Assembly: GCF_902506195.1 (NCBI RefSeq)
Contig: NZ_LR732817.1
Span: 1,378,909 to 1,442,908 of the forward strand
From: Citricoccus sp. K5
Lineage (GTDB): Bacteria; Actinomycetota; Actinomycetes; Actinomycetales; Micrococcaceae
Direction: 5' to 3'
Length of the DNA: 64,000 bases
Position numbers and translations under genes: made by a program
The notes under the pieces: model-generated
The model's input: only the letters and a program-made list of their open reading frames with translations
Databases searched by the model: none
What the model was told of the DNA's origin: nothing
In this document: piece after piece, positions 54,820 through 63,883 of the stretch
How positions within the stretch are numbered: position 1 is the first letter of the stretch
Layout: each line of letters starts with the position of its first letter

Positions 54820-54838
54820 ATAGGTAAGGCTGACCTCA
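54820..54838. promoter_or_regulatory. DtxR/IdeR iron box candidate in the mpa promoter
   Basis: The 19 bases ATAGGTAAGGCTGACCTCA match the IdeR/DtxR consensus TTAGGTTAGGCTAACCTAA at 15 of 19 positions by my count, with a central AGGTNAG-G-CTNACCT dyad. A TAGGAT -10-like hexamer lies just upstream at 54812-54817. The box ends 35 bases before the GTG of mpa. No other such box was seen in the window. Binding is inferred. Confidence 0.65.
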
Positions 54839-54873
54839 GGTATTCCCCGATCCGGTTGGCCGGAAAGGTATCC

Positions 54874-56685
54874 GTGAGCGATCCCACCACTGCCGGAACC
54901 ACGCCGATGGAGTCCGGCCTGACGCAGCAGCTGGATGCGGCGAAGCGTCGCGCCTCCACCCTCGTGGAGAAGAACCGGACGCTCGAATACCAGTTGCAGA
55001 CCGCCGCACGGAACAACCGCCGCATGGTCGACCTGCTGGAGGAGACCCGGGACGAGATCACCACGCTCAAGGCCGCCCTGGAGCTCGACGGGGAGGCCCC
55101 GTTCGCCTTCGCCACGGTCCTGGAGGTCCACCCGGCCCGCGAGCCCGTCGAGGGCGTCGAGATCGCGGCGACGGTGCAGGGTGGCGTGGACGTCGTCCAC
55201 AACGGCCGCCGGATGCGGGTGACCGCATCCCCCCTGTTGGAGCCCGCCCGGATCACCCCCGGCTCCGACGTGCTGCTGAACGAGTCCCTGACCATCGTGT
55301 CCGTGCTCGAGGCCGAACGGGCCGGGGAGCTGGTCCGGGTGAAGGAGACCTTGGACGACGGCCTGCTGGTCGTCGTCGGGCGCGGAGACGAGGAACGCGT
55401 GGTGCGCCGGTCGCACCGCCTCTCGGGTCAGCGCATCCGCGTCGGGGACGCCGTCACCTATGACTCGCGCACCGGCCAGGCCCTCGATGTCGTCCCGCTG
55501 AACGAGGTCCAGGACGTGGTTCTCGAGGAACTCCCCGATGTCAGCTACGAGGACATCGGGGGCCTGCGGGACCAGATCGAACAGATCCGCGACTCCATCG
55601 AGATGCCCTTCCTGCACCCGGGCCTGTACCGCGAGCACGGGCTCAAGGCCCCCAAGGGCATCCTGCTCTACGGGCCTCCGGGAACCGGCAAGACCCTGAT
55701 CGCCAAGGCCGTGGCCTCCTCCCTGGCCGCACGCTCCACGGAGGAGCGCCGCTCCTACTTCCTCAACATCAAGGGCCCCGAGCTGCTGAACAAGTATGTG
55801 GGGGAGACGGAACGGCACATCCGCACCATCTTCGCCCGCGCCCGCGAGAAGGCCTCCGACGGGTACCCGGTCGTGGTGTTCTTCGACGAGATGGAGTCGC
55901 TGTTCCGCACCCGCGGCTCCGGCGTCTCCTCGGACGTGGAGACCACGATCGTTCCCCAGCTGCTGGCTGAGATCGATGGCGTGGAACGACTGGACAACGT
56001 CATCGTCATCGGCGCCTCGAACCGCGAGGACATGATCGACCCGGCAATCCTCCGCCCCGGCCGCCTGGACGTGAAGATCCGTGTCTCCCGGCCGGACGCC
56101 GAGGGCGCCGCGGACATCTTCGGCAAGTACCTCACCACCGCCCTGCCCCTGCACGCCGCCGAACTGGAGCGTCACGGCAGCCGGGCGGACACCGTCGCTG
56201 CGATGATCGCCACCGTCACGGACCACCTGTTCACCCGGGGCCCGGAGACCGAGTACCTCGAGGTCACCTACGTGGACGGCACCACTCGGACGCTGTACTT
56301 CGCCGATTTCACCTCCGGTGCCGTCATCGCGAACATCGTGGACCGGGCCAAGAAACAGGCCATCAAGGACTACCTGACCGCCGGCTCCACCGAGGAGGCC
56401 AAGGGGCTGCGCACCGCGCACCTGCTGCAGGCCGTCCAGGACGAGTTCACCGAGCAGGAGGATCTCCCGAACAACACCTCACCCGAGGAGTGGGCCCGGG
56501 TCTCCGGTCACCGCGGCGGACGCGTCGCCGGGATCCGGATGCTGGTCCGCCATGGTTCCCCGAATTCCGCAGAGTCCAGGACCTCGAATGAGGGCCCCGG
56601 CAACTCCGGCGCCCCTGGCATCACTGGGATCCCGGTGGGCCCCGGCACGACGACGGCGAGCGCCTCCCAGCAGGGGGCACGGTGA
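54874..56685 (+). CDS. mpa: Proteasome-associated AAA ATPase (Mpa/ARC)
   Basis: This ring ATPase recognises pupylated proteins and unfolds them. The 603-residue protein has an N-terminal coiled coil (residues ~12-70, [20 protein letters not shown]), then two OB-like beta domains (~75-230), and the AAA domain with Walker A GPPGTGKT at 267-274, Walker [12 protein letters not shown] and an arginine-finger region [15 protein letters not shown]. In mycobacteria the C-terminus ends in a Gly-Gln-Tyr-Leu-like tail that docks on the 20S core. Here it ends SASQQGAR, with no such tail. The GTG at 54874 follows GGAAAGG. The dop gene overlaps by 4 bases. It resembles ARC of 20S-less Actinobacteria. Confidence 0.95.
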   Translation: MSDPTTAGTTPMESGLTQQLDAAKRRASTLVEKNRTLEYQLQTAARNNRRMVDLLEETRDEITTLKAALELDGEAPFAFATVLEVHPAREPVEGVEIAATVQGGVDVVHNGRRMRVTASPLLEPARITPGSDVLLNESLTIVSVLEAERAGELVRVKETLDDGLLVVVGRGDEERVVRRSHRLSGQRIRVGDAVTYDSRTGQALDVVPLNEVQDVVLEELPDVSYEDIGGLRDQIEQIRDSIEMPFLHPGLYREHGLKAPKGILLYGPPGTGKTLIAKAVASSLAARSTEERRSYFLNIKGPELLNKYVGETERHIRTIFARAREKASDGYPVVVFFDEMESLFRTRGSGVSSDVETTIVPQLLAEIDGVERLDNVIVIGASNREDMIDPAILRPGRLDVKIRVSRPDAEGAADIFGKYLTTALPLHAAELERHGSRADTVAAMIATVTDHLFTRGPETEYLEVTYVDGTTRTLYFADFTSGAVIANIVDRAKKQAIKDYLTAGSTEEAKGLRTAHLLQAVQDEFTEQEDLPNNTSPEEWARVSGHRGGRVAGIRMLVRHGSPNSAESRTSNEGPGNSGAPGITGIPVGPGTTTASASQQGAR

Positions 56686-58409
56686 CGCACGTGCCCCCAC
56701 CCCCGGACAGTGCGGCCGGCGTCGGGCCCGTGGTGGCGGACCGGCACGGGCTGGTCCCGGCCGATGCCGTGCTTCCGGCGGGCCGCGACACCGCCGGCTG
56801 GGGAGTTCACCGGGTGATGGGGCTGGAGACCGAGTACGGCGTCCATGCCCCCGCCAACCCCGGTGCCGGCCACTCCGTGCTCTCTGTGGAGGTGGTCAAC
56901 GCCTATGCGGACCTCGTGACGTCCCAGGGCGGGACCGTGGCGGGCACGGAATGGGACTACGGGGAGGAATCCCCGCTCGTGGACGCCCGCGGCTGGCAGC
57001 TGCCCCGCTCGGCGGCCCATCCCACGCAGTTGACGGATCAGCCACTGATGGGCGAGGACGGCAGTCCCGTGCACCTGCTGACGAACCTGGTGCTGCCCAA
57101 CGGGGCCCGCCTCTACGTGGACCATGCCCATCCCGAGTACTCCTCACCCGAGACCACGAACCCGTTGGACGCCATGGTGTGGGACCAGGCGGGTGACTTG
57201 GTGGCGTTGGCCGCCTCGCAGCGCATCGCCGCGGCACCGGGGGAGCCCCAGGTGCTGCTGTACAAGAACAACACGGACAACAAATCGGTGTCCTACGGCG
57301 CCCACGAGAACTACCTGGTGGCCCGCAGCCTGGACTTCGAGGAACTCGCACAGCGCCTGGTGCCGTTCTTCACGGCCCGGCAGGTGATCTGCGGGGCAGG
57401 TCGCGTCGGGCTTGGCGTCACCGGGTCGAGCCCCGGGTTCCAGATCAGCCAGCGGGCGGACTTCTTCGAGGAGCAGGTCGGCCTGGAGACCACAGTGCGG
57501 CGGCCCATCGTGAACACGAGGGACGAGCCGCATGCCGACGCCGACCGGTACCGCCGGCTGCACGTGATCATCGGGGACGCCAACCTCTCGCAGTACGCGA
57601 CCTGGCTGCGCTGCGGGATGACCGCCCTCGTGCTCTCCATGATCGAGCTCGGCACCGCGCCGGAGGTGGAGCTCCTGGACCCCGTGACGGCCCTGCAGCG
57701 GATCAGCCACGATCCCACCCTGCAGGCCACCGTCCCCCTGGTGCGTCCCCTGGAGGGTGCCGTCCCGGGCGGTCGCCGTGAGGCCACCGGGCTGGAGATC
57801 ATGCGCGTCTATCTCGAGGCCGCCGAGCGGCATGTCCACCGTTTCGGCATGGGGGACCAGGCCACGCTGGACGTCCTGAATGCCTGGCGGGAGTCCGTCG
57901 AGACTCTCGGGACTGATCCGGCCGCCATGGCCGACCGGCTGGACTGGGTGGCCAAGTACCAGCTGCTGTCCGGGTACCGGCAGCGCCACGGCCTGGGCTG
58001 GGACGATCCCCGCGTCGGCATGATGGACCTGCAGTATGCGGACCTGCGGCCGGACAAGGGGCTCTACCAGGCGATGCTGCGCCGTGGCTCGCTCCGCAGG
58101 CTGGTGCCGGACGAGAGGATCCGCGACGCCGTCGGCTCGCCTCCGCGGGACACCCGGGCCTGGGCACGCGGCCGGACGGTGGACGTGTTCGGACGCCACG
58201 TGGTCGGAGCCAGTTGGGACACCCTCCTGGTGCGTGAGGACGGCGAGGGCCCCCTCTACCGGTTCCATCAGCGAGAGCCGCTGGCCGGCTCGGCAGAACA
58301 AATGTCCGGGGTGTTCGAGGAGCCGGTGGCGGAGGGTTCCTACGGACGGCTGCTCGAGGCCCTGTCCCGGGTGCAGGCCGGCCCGCAACGGCATCACGGA
58401 CACCCCTGA
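56682..58409 (+). CDS. dop: Pup deamidase/depupylase Dop
   Basis: Dop converts the C-terminal Gln of Pup to Glu and can remove Pup from proteins. The 575-residue protein is of the glutamine-synthetase/Dop/PafA fold. It has [19 protein letters not shown] (ATP/metal glutamate region), [42 protein letters not shown] and [20 protein letters not shown]. The HENYL region binds Pup and metal. The GTG at 56682 gives a ~45-residue N-terminal extension before the fold; an in-frame GTG at 56691 also exists. It overlaps the mpa stop by 4 bases. Pup follows 53 bases later and needs Dop because it ends in Gln. Confidence 0.95.
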   Translation: MTHVPPPPDSAAGVGPVVADRHGLVPADAVLPAGRDTAGWGVHRVMGLETEYGVHAPANPGAGHSVLSVEVVNAYADLVTSQGGTVAGTEWDYGEESPLVDARGWQLPRSAAHPTQLTDQPLMGEDGSPVHLLTNLVLPNGARLYVDHAHPEYSSPETTNPLDAMVWDQAGDLVALAASQRIAAAPGEPQVLLYKNNTDNKSVSYGAHENYLVARSLDFEELAQRLVPFFTARQVICGAGRVGLGVTGSSPGFQISQRADFFEEQVGLETTVRRPIVNTRDEPHADADRYRRLHVIIGDANLSQYATWLRCGMTALVLSMIELGTAPEVELLDPVTALQRISHDPTLQATVPLVRPLEGAVPGGRREATGLEIMRVYLEAAERHVHRFGMGDQATLDVLNAWRESVETLGTDPAAMADRLDWVAKYQLLSGYRQRHGLGWDDPRVGMMDLQYADLRPDKGLYQAMLRRGSLRRLVPDERIRDAVGSPPRDTRAWARGRTVDVFGRHVVGASWDTLLVREDGEGPLYRFHQREPLAGSAEQMSGVFEEPVAEGSYGRLLEALSRVQAGPQRHHGHP

Positions 58410-58462
58410 CTCCGCTGACTCCCCTCACCGACAGACAACCATCACCACCATCAGGAGCGACC

Positions 58463-58666
58463 ATGTCACAGCAGTACGGCTCATCCTTCGAGCGCGAGGA
58501 AGACTCCGCCAACGGTCCGGACGCGGATCCCACGCCGGCGCCCACGGGCGCCGCGGGCCAGACCAGCACCGCTGACCTGGACAGTCTGCTCGACGAGATC
58601 GACTCGGTGCTCGAGACGAACGCCGAGGAGTTCGTCAAGGGCTTCGTCCAGAAGGGCGGCCAGTAG
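58463..58666 (+). CDS. pup: Prokaryotic ubiquitin-like protein Pup
   Basis: This 67-residue, intrinsically disordered modifier ends in Gly-Gly-Gln, the form that must be deamidated by Dop before PafA can attach it to lysines. The C-terminal half is [20 protein letters not shown] then [10 protein letters not shown], which forms the Mpa-binding helix. The N-terminal half is acidic with Asp and Pro. The ribosome site TCAGGAG precedes the ATG. In mycobacteria prcB and prcA follow pup; here pafA begins 5 bases after the stop. So a 20S core is not encoded at the expected place. Confidence 0.97.
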   Translation: MSQQYGSSFEREEDSANGPDADPTPAPTGAAGQTSTADLDSLLDEIDSVLETNAEEFVKGFVQKGGQ

Positions 58667-58671
58667 CCCGC

Positions 58672-60144
58672 ATGGATCGCAGGATCATGGGCGTCGAGAC
58701 CGAATTCGGCGTGCACTACTCCCATCCGGGATCACGGCCGCTGACGCCCGAGGAGGTCGCCCGGTACCTGTTCCGTCCCGTGGTCGAGTGGGGACGCTCC
58801 TCCAACGTGTTCATCAGCAACGGCTCCCGGCTGTATCTGGACGTGGGCTCCCACCCGGAGTACGCCACGGCGGAGTGCTCCACCCTGGATGAGCTCGTGG
58901 CAGTGGACAAGGCCGGAGAACGGGTCATGCAGGAGTTGATCGACGAGGCCACCGGGCACATGAGGGCTGACGGCTTCACCGGGACCATCTACCTGTACAA
59001 GAACAACGCCGACTCCGCGGGCAACTCCTACGGTTCCCACGAGAACTACCTGCTGAACCGCCGGACCGAGTTCCGCCGGCTCTCCGAGGCACTGATCCCC
59101 TTCCTGATCACCCGGCAATTGGTCACCGGGGCGGGCAAGGCCATCGGAGTCCGCACCGGGACCGGCGACGGGGGCCTGCACGGGGCCACTGGGACGGAGG
59201 CACCCATTTCCGGCCCTCCGGAACCCCACTTCGCCTTCTCCCAACGGGCCGACCACGTGATGGAGGGCATCTCCTCCGCCACCACCCGTTCCCGGCCCAT
59301 CATCAACACGCGGGACGAGCCCCACGCGGACGCCGCCGAGTACCGCCGCCTCCACGTGATCGTGGGGGACTCGAACATGTCCGAGACGACCCAACTGGTC
59401 CGGTTCGGGGCCACCGACCTGCTGCTGCGCATGATCGAGGCCGGCCGGACCCTGGGCGACCACCAGTTGGCCAATCCCATCCGGGCCATCCGGCAGGTGT
59501 CCCACGACCTCACCGGTACTGCCGAACTCGAACTGCGCAACGGCGGCCACCGTTCGGCCCTGCAGCTGCAGCGGCACTACCTGGAGCATGCCACCGCCTT
59601 CGTGCGGGAGAACGGGCCCCACCATGATCGGGTTCCGGCCGTGCTCGATCTGTGGGAGCGCACTCTGGATGCCGTGGAGAGCGGCGACTACTCCCAGATC
59701 GACACCGAGATCGACTGGGCCATCAAGCACCGCTTCCTGTCCCGGTACGCCGCGAAGAACTCCCTGGACTGGGATGCGCCACGGATCGCCCAACTCGACC
59801 TCTCCTACCACGACATCACGCCCCAGCGGGGCCTGTTCTCGCTGTTGCAGTCGCGCGGGGCCGCCGCCCGATTCCTGGACGATGCCGCCATCGAGGACGC
59901 AGTCGACAACCCGCCGCCGTCCACCCGGGCCACCCTGCGGGGCCGGTTCATCCGGGCTGCACGGAAGGCTGACCAGACCTATTCGGTCGACTGGACCCAC
60001 CTGAAGCTCAACGACCGACCGCTCCAGGCCATCAGCATCAAGGACCCGTTCCAGACCGAGTCCGATCGGCTCGATGCGCTCATCGGTCATCTGCCTCACG
60101 CGGCTGGCGGGGAGTCCGACTCATCCAGCGTCCATCCAGTCTGA
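58672..60144 (+). CDS. pafA: Pup--protein ligase PafA
   Basis: PafA joins the C-terminal glutamate of deamidated Pup to lysine side chains of target proteins with ATP. The 490-residue protein starts RRIMGVETEFGVHYSHPGSR, followed by NVFISNGSRLYLDVGSHPEY, LYKNNADSAGNSYGSHENYL, FSQRADHVMEG and [19 protein letters not shown]. These are the metal- and ATP-binding stretches shared with Dop, in normal order. The short loop and the length separate it from Dop, and the VGSHPEYATAECS stretch is as in PafA. The ATG at 58672 is directly downstream of pup, so the two are co-transcribed. Confidence 0.96.
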   Translation: MDRRIMGVETEFGVHYSHPGSRPLTPEEVARYLFRPVVEWGRSSNVFISNGSRLYLDVGSHPEYATAECSTLDELVAVDKAGERVMQELIDEATGHMRADGFTGTIYLYKNNADSAGNSYGSHENYLLNRRTEFRRLSEALIPFLITRQLVTGAGKAIGVRTGTGDGGLHGATGTEAPISGPPEPHFAFSQRADHVMEGISSATTRSRPIINTRDEPHADAAEYRRLHVIVGDSNMSETTQLVRFGATDLLLRMIEAGRTLGDHQLANPIRAIRQVSHDLTGTAELELRNGGHRSALQLQRHYLEHATAFVRENGPHHDRVPAVLDLWERTLDAVESGDYSQIDTEIDWAIKHRFLSRYAAKNSLDWDAPRIAQLDLSYHDITPQRGLFSLLQSRGAAARFLDDAAIEDAVDNPPPSTRATLRGRFIRAARKADQTYSVDWTHLKLNDRPLQAISIKDPFQTESDRLDALIGHLPHAAGGESDSSSVHPV

Positions 60145-60159
60145 CGTGACAGACTGAAA

Positions 60160-60181
60160 AGGCCGGGTGAAGGCCCGGCCT
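60160..60181 (-). terminator. Hairpin after pafA, weak terminator candidate
   Basis: AGGCCGGG at 60160-60167 pairs with CCCGGCCT at 60174-60181 over a 6-base loop. A T run follows only on the minus strand, where no gene ends. It may still pause transcription from pafA, as G+C-rich hairpins do in Actinobacteria. Confidence 0.3.
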
Positions 60182-60245
60182 GGGTGTCGCCCCTCCGCCC
60201 TCCTCGGCCGGGAGCTGGCCCCGTCCCGTACTACCGAAGGATCCC

Positions 60246-61292
60246 ATGTCCCGCTCTGTGCCCCGTCAGCAGTCTCGATCGCGCCGGTCCCGCGCCGCCG
60301 CGCCCCTGTCCCTCTCCCTCGTCGGCGCCCTGCTTCTGGCCGGTTGTGCCGCCCCGGAGCCGCGTGGCGCCGGTGACATCGAGGCACTGGAGCCAGTGTC
60401 CATGGAGGTCAACGAAGAGGGCGTCCCCGAGGTCACCGTGGACGGAGAGATCCAGGCTGAGGAGGTCTCCTCCCGCGTGCTGAAGGACGGCGACGGCGCG
60501 GACGTCAACGACGGCGACATCGCCCTGGTGCAGACCGCCATCGTGGATCCGGCCTCCGGCGAGGTCACCGCTGAGAACTTCACCCAGGGCTCTGAGGCCG
60601 TGTTCCTCAACGACACGCTGAAGGAGGGCAATGACGTCCTCTACAACATGCTCGACCAGAACAAGGTCGGCGCACAGATCTCCTTCTTCATGCCCGGAGC
60701 CCAGATGGGCCAGGGGGCCCCGGACCAGCTGATGGTCTTCCAGATCTCTGACGTCCGGCCGGCGCGCGCCGAGGGTGAGTCCGTGGAGGTCACGGATGAG
60801 GCCCTCCCTGAGGTGACCCTCAACGAGGACTCCGGCGAGCCCACCATCGCTGCGCCCGAGGGCGACGCCCCGACCGATCTCGTCGTGCAGCCGCTCATCG
60901 AGGGCGACGGCGAGGAGGTTGGCGAGGGGGACCACGTCACCGTCCAGTACAAGGGCGTGAAGTGGTCCGACGGCGAGGAGTTCGACTCCTCGTGGTCGCG
61001 CGGCGAACCTGCAGGATTCCCGCTCAGTGGCGTCGTCGCCGGCTGGTCAGAGGGACTGCAGGGCCAGAAGGTCGGCTCCCAGGTGCTCATCGTCGTGCCG
61101 CCCGCGAAGGGTTACGGGGATTCCGAGGGCCATGAGCTGCAGGAGGAGACGCTCGTCTTCGTCGTGGACATCCTGCACACCATGCCACCGGCCCAGCCCG
61201 CCGAGGCACCGGAATCGACCGAGTCTGCACCCTCAGAATCGGCACCGGCAGAGTCGGCCCCCGCGGAGTCGGCGTCCCCTGAGTCTGAGTAG
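60246..61292 (+). CDS. FKBP-type peptidyl-prolyl isomerase lipoprotein
   Basis: The 348-residue protein has a basic signal peptide (RQQSRSRRSRAAAP) followed by a lipobox, LLLAGC, with the modified Cys34, so it is anchored outside the membrane. Residues ~40-185 are an unassigned beta-rich region, and residues ~215-315 are an FKBP domain: DHVTVQYKGVKWSDGEEFDS, SWSRGEPAGFPLSGVVAGWS and ETLVFVVDILHT. The C-terminal 30 residues are a Ser/Ala/Glu/Pro repeat tail (SAPAESAPAESA). It probably folds secreted proteins. It lies in the pafA-pafBC interval, conserved in position in Micrococcaceae. An FKBP without signal peptide follows. Confidence 0.9.
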   Translation: MSRSVPRQQSRSRRSRAAAPLSLSLVGALLLAGCAAPEPRGAGDIEALEPVSMEVNEEGVPEVTVDGEIQAEEVSSRVLKDGDGADVNDGDIALVQTAIVDPASGEVTAENFTQGSEAVFLNDTLKEGNDVLYNMLDQNKVGAQISFFMPGAQMGQGAPDQLMVFQISDVRPARAEGESVEVTDEALPEVTLNEDSGEPTIAAPEGDAPTDLVVQPLIEGDGEEVGEGDHVTVQYKGVKWSDGEEFDSSWSRGEPAGFPLSGVVAGWSEGLQGQKVGSQVLIVVPPAKGYGDSEGHELQEETLVFVVDILHTMPPAQPAEAPESTESAPSESAPAESAPAESASPESE

Positions 61293-61357
61293 GCTGGGAC
61301 GGACCGCAGAACCGACCCGAACTGATCTGAGCCCTACCTTCTGGAAGGAAGAAACCC

Positions 61358-61753
61358 ATGTCCTTCGGACAGCGCAATTACGACCGCACCCGCCCGGAGA
61401 TCGAGTTTCCCGGTGACAACCCGCCGGAGGAGCTGGTCATCGAGGACATCGCCGAGGGCTCCGGCCAGGCCGTCCAAGCCGGCGACCGGGTCTCCTGCCA
61501 CTACCTCGGGGTGGCCTGGTCCACCGGTGCCGAGTTCGACGCCTCCTGGAACCGCGGCCAGCCGCTGGACTTCCAGGTCGGCGTCGGCCAGGTCATCAAA
61601 GGCTGGGACGACGGCCTGCTGGGAATGAAGCTCGGCGGCCGCCGCCGTCTCGAGATCCCACCGCACCTGGCCTACGGGGACGCCGGTGCCGGCGGCGAGA
61701 TCGGTCCGGGCGAGACCCTGATCTTCGTGGTGGACCTCGTCGGGATCAACTGA
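61358..61753 (+). CDS. Cytosolic FKBP-type peptidyl-prolyl cis-trans isomerase
   Basis: The 131-residue single-domain FKBP catalyses proline isomerisation in protein folding. It has the EELVIEDIAEGSGQAVQAGD start and GDRVSCHYLGVAWSTGAEFD, WNRGQPLDFQVGVGQVIKGWD and RRLEIPPHLAYGDAGAGGEI, the FK506-binding pocket residues. No signal is present. The ATG at 61358 follows AGGAAG. It is 65 bases after the lipoprotein FKBP and 7 bases before pafBC, so it is likely part of the same transcript as pafBC. Confidence 0.93.
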   Translation: MSFGQRNYDRTRPEIEFPGDNPPEELVIEDIAEGSGQAVQAGDRVSCHYLGVAWSTGAEFDASWNRGQPLDFQVGVGQVIKGWDDGLLGMKLGGRRRLEIPPHLAYGDAGAGGEIGPGETLIFVVDLVGIN

Positions 61754-61760
61754 ACCCACC

Positions 61761-63845
61761 GTGTCCGCCGCATCGCCAGCGCGCTCCACGGAGCGCATCG
61801 TCTCCCTGCTGTGGGTGCTCTTGGCCAGCGGCCGCCGCGGGGTCACCCGCGAGTATCTGATGACCTCCGTGGACGCCTACTCGCTGTCCCCGTCCGCCGC
61901 GGCGTTCGAGAAGATGTTCACCCGTGACAAGGAAGTCCTGAAGGGCATCGGCGTGCCGTTGGAGTCCTTCACGGTCCAGGACGAGTCCGGCTTCGAGTCC
62001 TCGGAACCGGGCGGGGAGACCCGCTACCGGATCGACGAGGACCGGATGTACCTGCCGGCCGTCCCCTTCACCAACGGGGAGCGCCTGGCCCTGATGCGGG
62101 CGGAATCCGCCTGGGCCGGTTCAGAGATCGGCCATGCCGTGGTCCGGGCCCTCGGCCGGGTGGACGCGGGGGAGGACTGGCTCGAGGCCAGGTCCGGCTC
62201 TGACCACGAGGCCTTCGGAGTGCGCCTGGCGGGAGCGGACCGCTACCTGACAGAACTCGGGGACATGGTCCGCGACCAGTCGGTGGTGCGCTTCAGCTAC
62301 CGGACAGTGAATGCCGAGCGCGCCGAGGACAGGACCGTCCGCGTCTGGGCACTGACCAATCCGACGGGCGTCTGGTACCTCGTCGGATGGGACCTCGACC
62401 GGCAGCAACAACGCACCTTCCGGCTGACCCGCATCGAGTCCGAGCCCCGGGTGGCTGCGGCCGGCCCCGGCCATGACCGCGCCCCGCGCCGGCCCGCCGA
62501 CTTCGACGTCCAGGCGGTCCACGACGTGGTTTCCGGGCAGCGGCAGCCGGCGTCCACCGTGCTGCACCTGGCCGCCGGCCGGGCCGTCCACCTGCGGATC
62601 GGTGCCGAGCCCACCGGGAACCCCACCACGGTGCCGAAGGGCTGGGACGAGGTCCGGGTGACCTACACTCGCCCGGCGGAACTGGCGGGGAGCATCGCCG
62701 CGGCGGGACCCCTGGCCAGGGTTCCGGACATCGGGGACCCGCTGCGGGCCGCCGTCGTGACGTTGATCGAGGGCGCCCTGACCTCCCATGCAGCCCCGCA
62801 GCCGGAATACACTCTCAGCACGCCGAAGCGGCGCCGCAACCGCCGGACCGACCGAGACAAGGTCGCTGCCGTGGTGGACGCCATCGGACTGGCGAACCGG
62901 CGTGGCGGGATCAGCCGCACTGAACTGGCCGAGCGGCTCCACGTCGGCGACCGCGAGCTCACCGCCATCCTCGACGAGCTCTGGTTCTGCGGCATGCCCG
63001 AGCGGCAGTTCGCCGGGCAGCAGTTCGAGGTCTTGGAGCAGGACGGCCGGATCCGCATCACCCAGGCCGAACGACTCTCCGGGCCTCTTCGCCTCAGTGT
63101 CCCAGAGGCCGCCGCCCTGGCCATCGGCCTCCGCGCCGCAGCGGGCATCCCGGGACTCACGGACACCGACCGGCAGGACACGGCGTCGGCGCTGGACAAG
63201 ATCCTGGCCGCATCCGGTCCCGAGGTGGAGCAGGCCGGCGCCGGGATTGTGGCCGGATTCGACTTCGGTCCCTTCACTGAGCTGGCCGGCCGGCTGCACG
63301 CCGCCGTCCGCGAACGGACTCTGCTCTCGATCGACTACCACTCCGCGACCAGGGACGAGACCTCCACCCGCACCGTGGAGCCGCTGCGCATCACCAGCGA
63401 GGGGGGCCACGGGTACCTGCAGGCCTGGTGCCGCTCGAGCGACGGCCGGCGGAACTTCCGTCTCGACCGGATCGCCGCCGTCCGCGAGACAGGTGAGACC
63501 TTCGAAACCCGTCACCTGCCTGCGGACGACCGCCTGTTCACCCAGCACGGTGACGAGGCCGCCGTGACCATCCACTTCGCCCACCGCATCCGTGACCTGG
63601 CCGCCGGATTCGATCCGGAGAGGACCGCCGTCCTGGGGGACGGCTCGGTGATCGCGGAGGTCAGGCTCGCCCACCCCGACTATGCCCACGCCCAGGCGGC
63701 CCGCTTCGGAGGGGAGTTCCGGGTGCTGGCCCCCCAGGACCTCGTCGAATCGACAGTCGACTGGCTCCAGCGCGCCCGAACCGGATACGTCACCGGGAAT
63801 TCACCGTCACCGGGTGTCTCCTCGGGCTCCGGCCCAGCGGCGTGA
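61761..63845 (+). CDS. pafBC: PafBC, fused WYL-domain transcriptional regulator
   Basis: The 694-residue protein is the natural fusion of PafB (~1-340) and PafC (~345-694). Each half has an N-terminal helix-turn-helix, then a WYL domain and a WCX domain. The first HTH region is SLLWVLLASGRRGVTREYLM, and its WYL is near VRFSYRTVNAERAEDRTVRV. The second HTH region is ANRRGGISRTELAERLHVGD, and its WYL is near TRTVEPLRITSEGG. In Mycobacterium PafBC is the activator of the RecA/LexA-independent DNA-damage regulon, and fused versions occur in Arthrobacter. The GTG at 61761 is 7 bases after the FKBP stop. The damage signal is not visible from sequence. Confidence 0.92.
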   Translation: MSAASPARSTERIVSLLWVLLASGRRGVTREYLMTSVDAYSLSPSAAAFEKMFTRDKEVLKGIGVPLESFTVQDESGFESSEPGGETRYRIDEDRMYLPAVPFTNGERLALMRAESAWAGSEIGHAVVRALGRVDAGEDWLEARSGSDHEAFGVRLAGADRYLTELGDMVRDQSVVRFSYRTVNAERAEDRTVRVWALTNPTGVWYLVGWDLDRQQQRTFRLTRIESEPRVAAAGPGHDRAPRRPADFDVQAVHDVVSGQRQPASTVLHLAAGRAVHLRIGAEPTGNPTTVPKGWDEVRVTYTRPAELAGSIAAAGPLARVPDIGDPLRAAVVTLIEGALTSHAAPQPEYTLSTPKRRRNRRTDRDKVAAVVDAIGLANRRGGISRTELAERLHVGDRELTAILDELWFCGMPERQFAGQQFEVLEQDGRIRITQAERLSGPLRLSVPEAAALAIGLRAAAGIPGLTDTDRQDTASALDKILAASGPEVEQAGAGIVAGFDFGPFTELAGRLHAAVRERTLLSIDYHSATRDETSTRTVEPLRITSEGGHGYLQAWCRSSDGRRNFRLDRIAAVRETGETFETRHLPADDRLFTQHGDEAAVTIHFAHRIRDLAAGFDPERTAVLGDGSVIAEVRLAHPDYAHAQAARFGGEFRVLAPQDLVESTVDWLQRARTGYVTGNSPSPGVSSGSGPAA

Positions 63846-63883
63846 CGTAAACTCGACAACGTTCAATCGAAAGGACGCCCCCC

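Noticed and set aside
54811-56421. Long minus-strand frame of over 530 codons opposite mpa
   Set aside because: Antisense shadow of the AAA ATPase gene, without domain or ribosome site.
60160-60181. Strong terminator of the mpa-dop-pup-pafA operon
   Set aside because: The hairpin lacks a T run in the plus direction, so it is listed only as a weak candidate and not used to end the operon.
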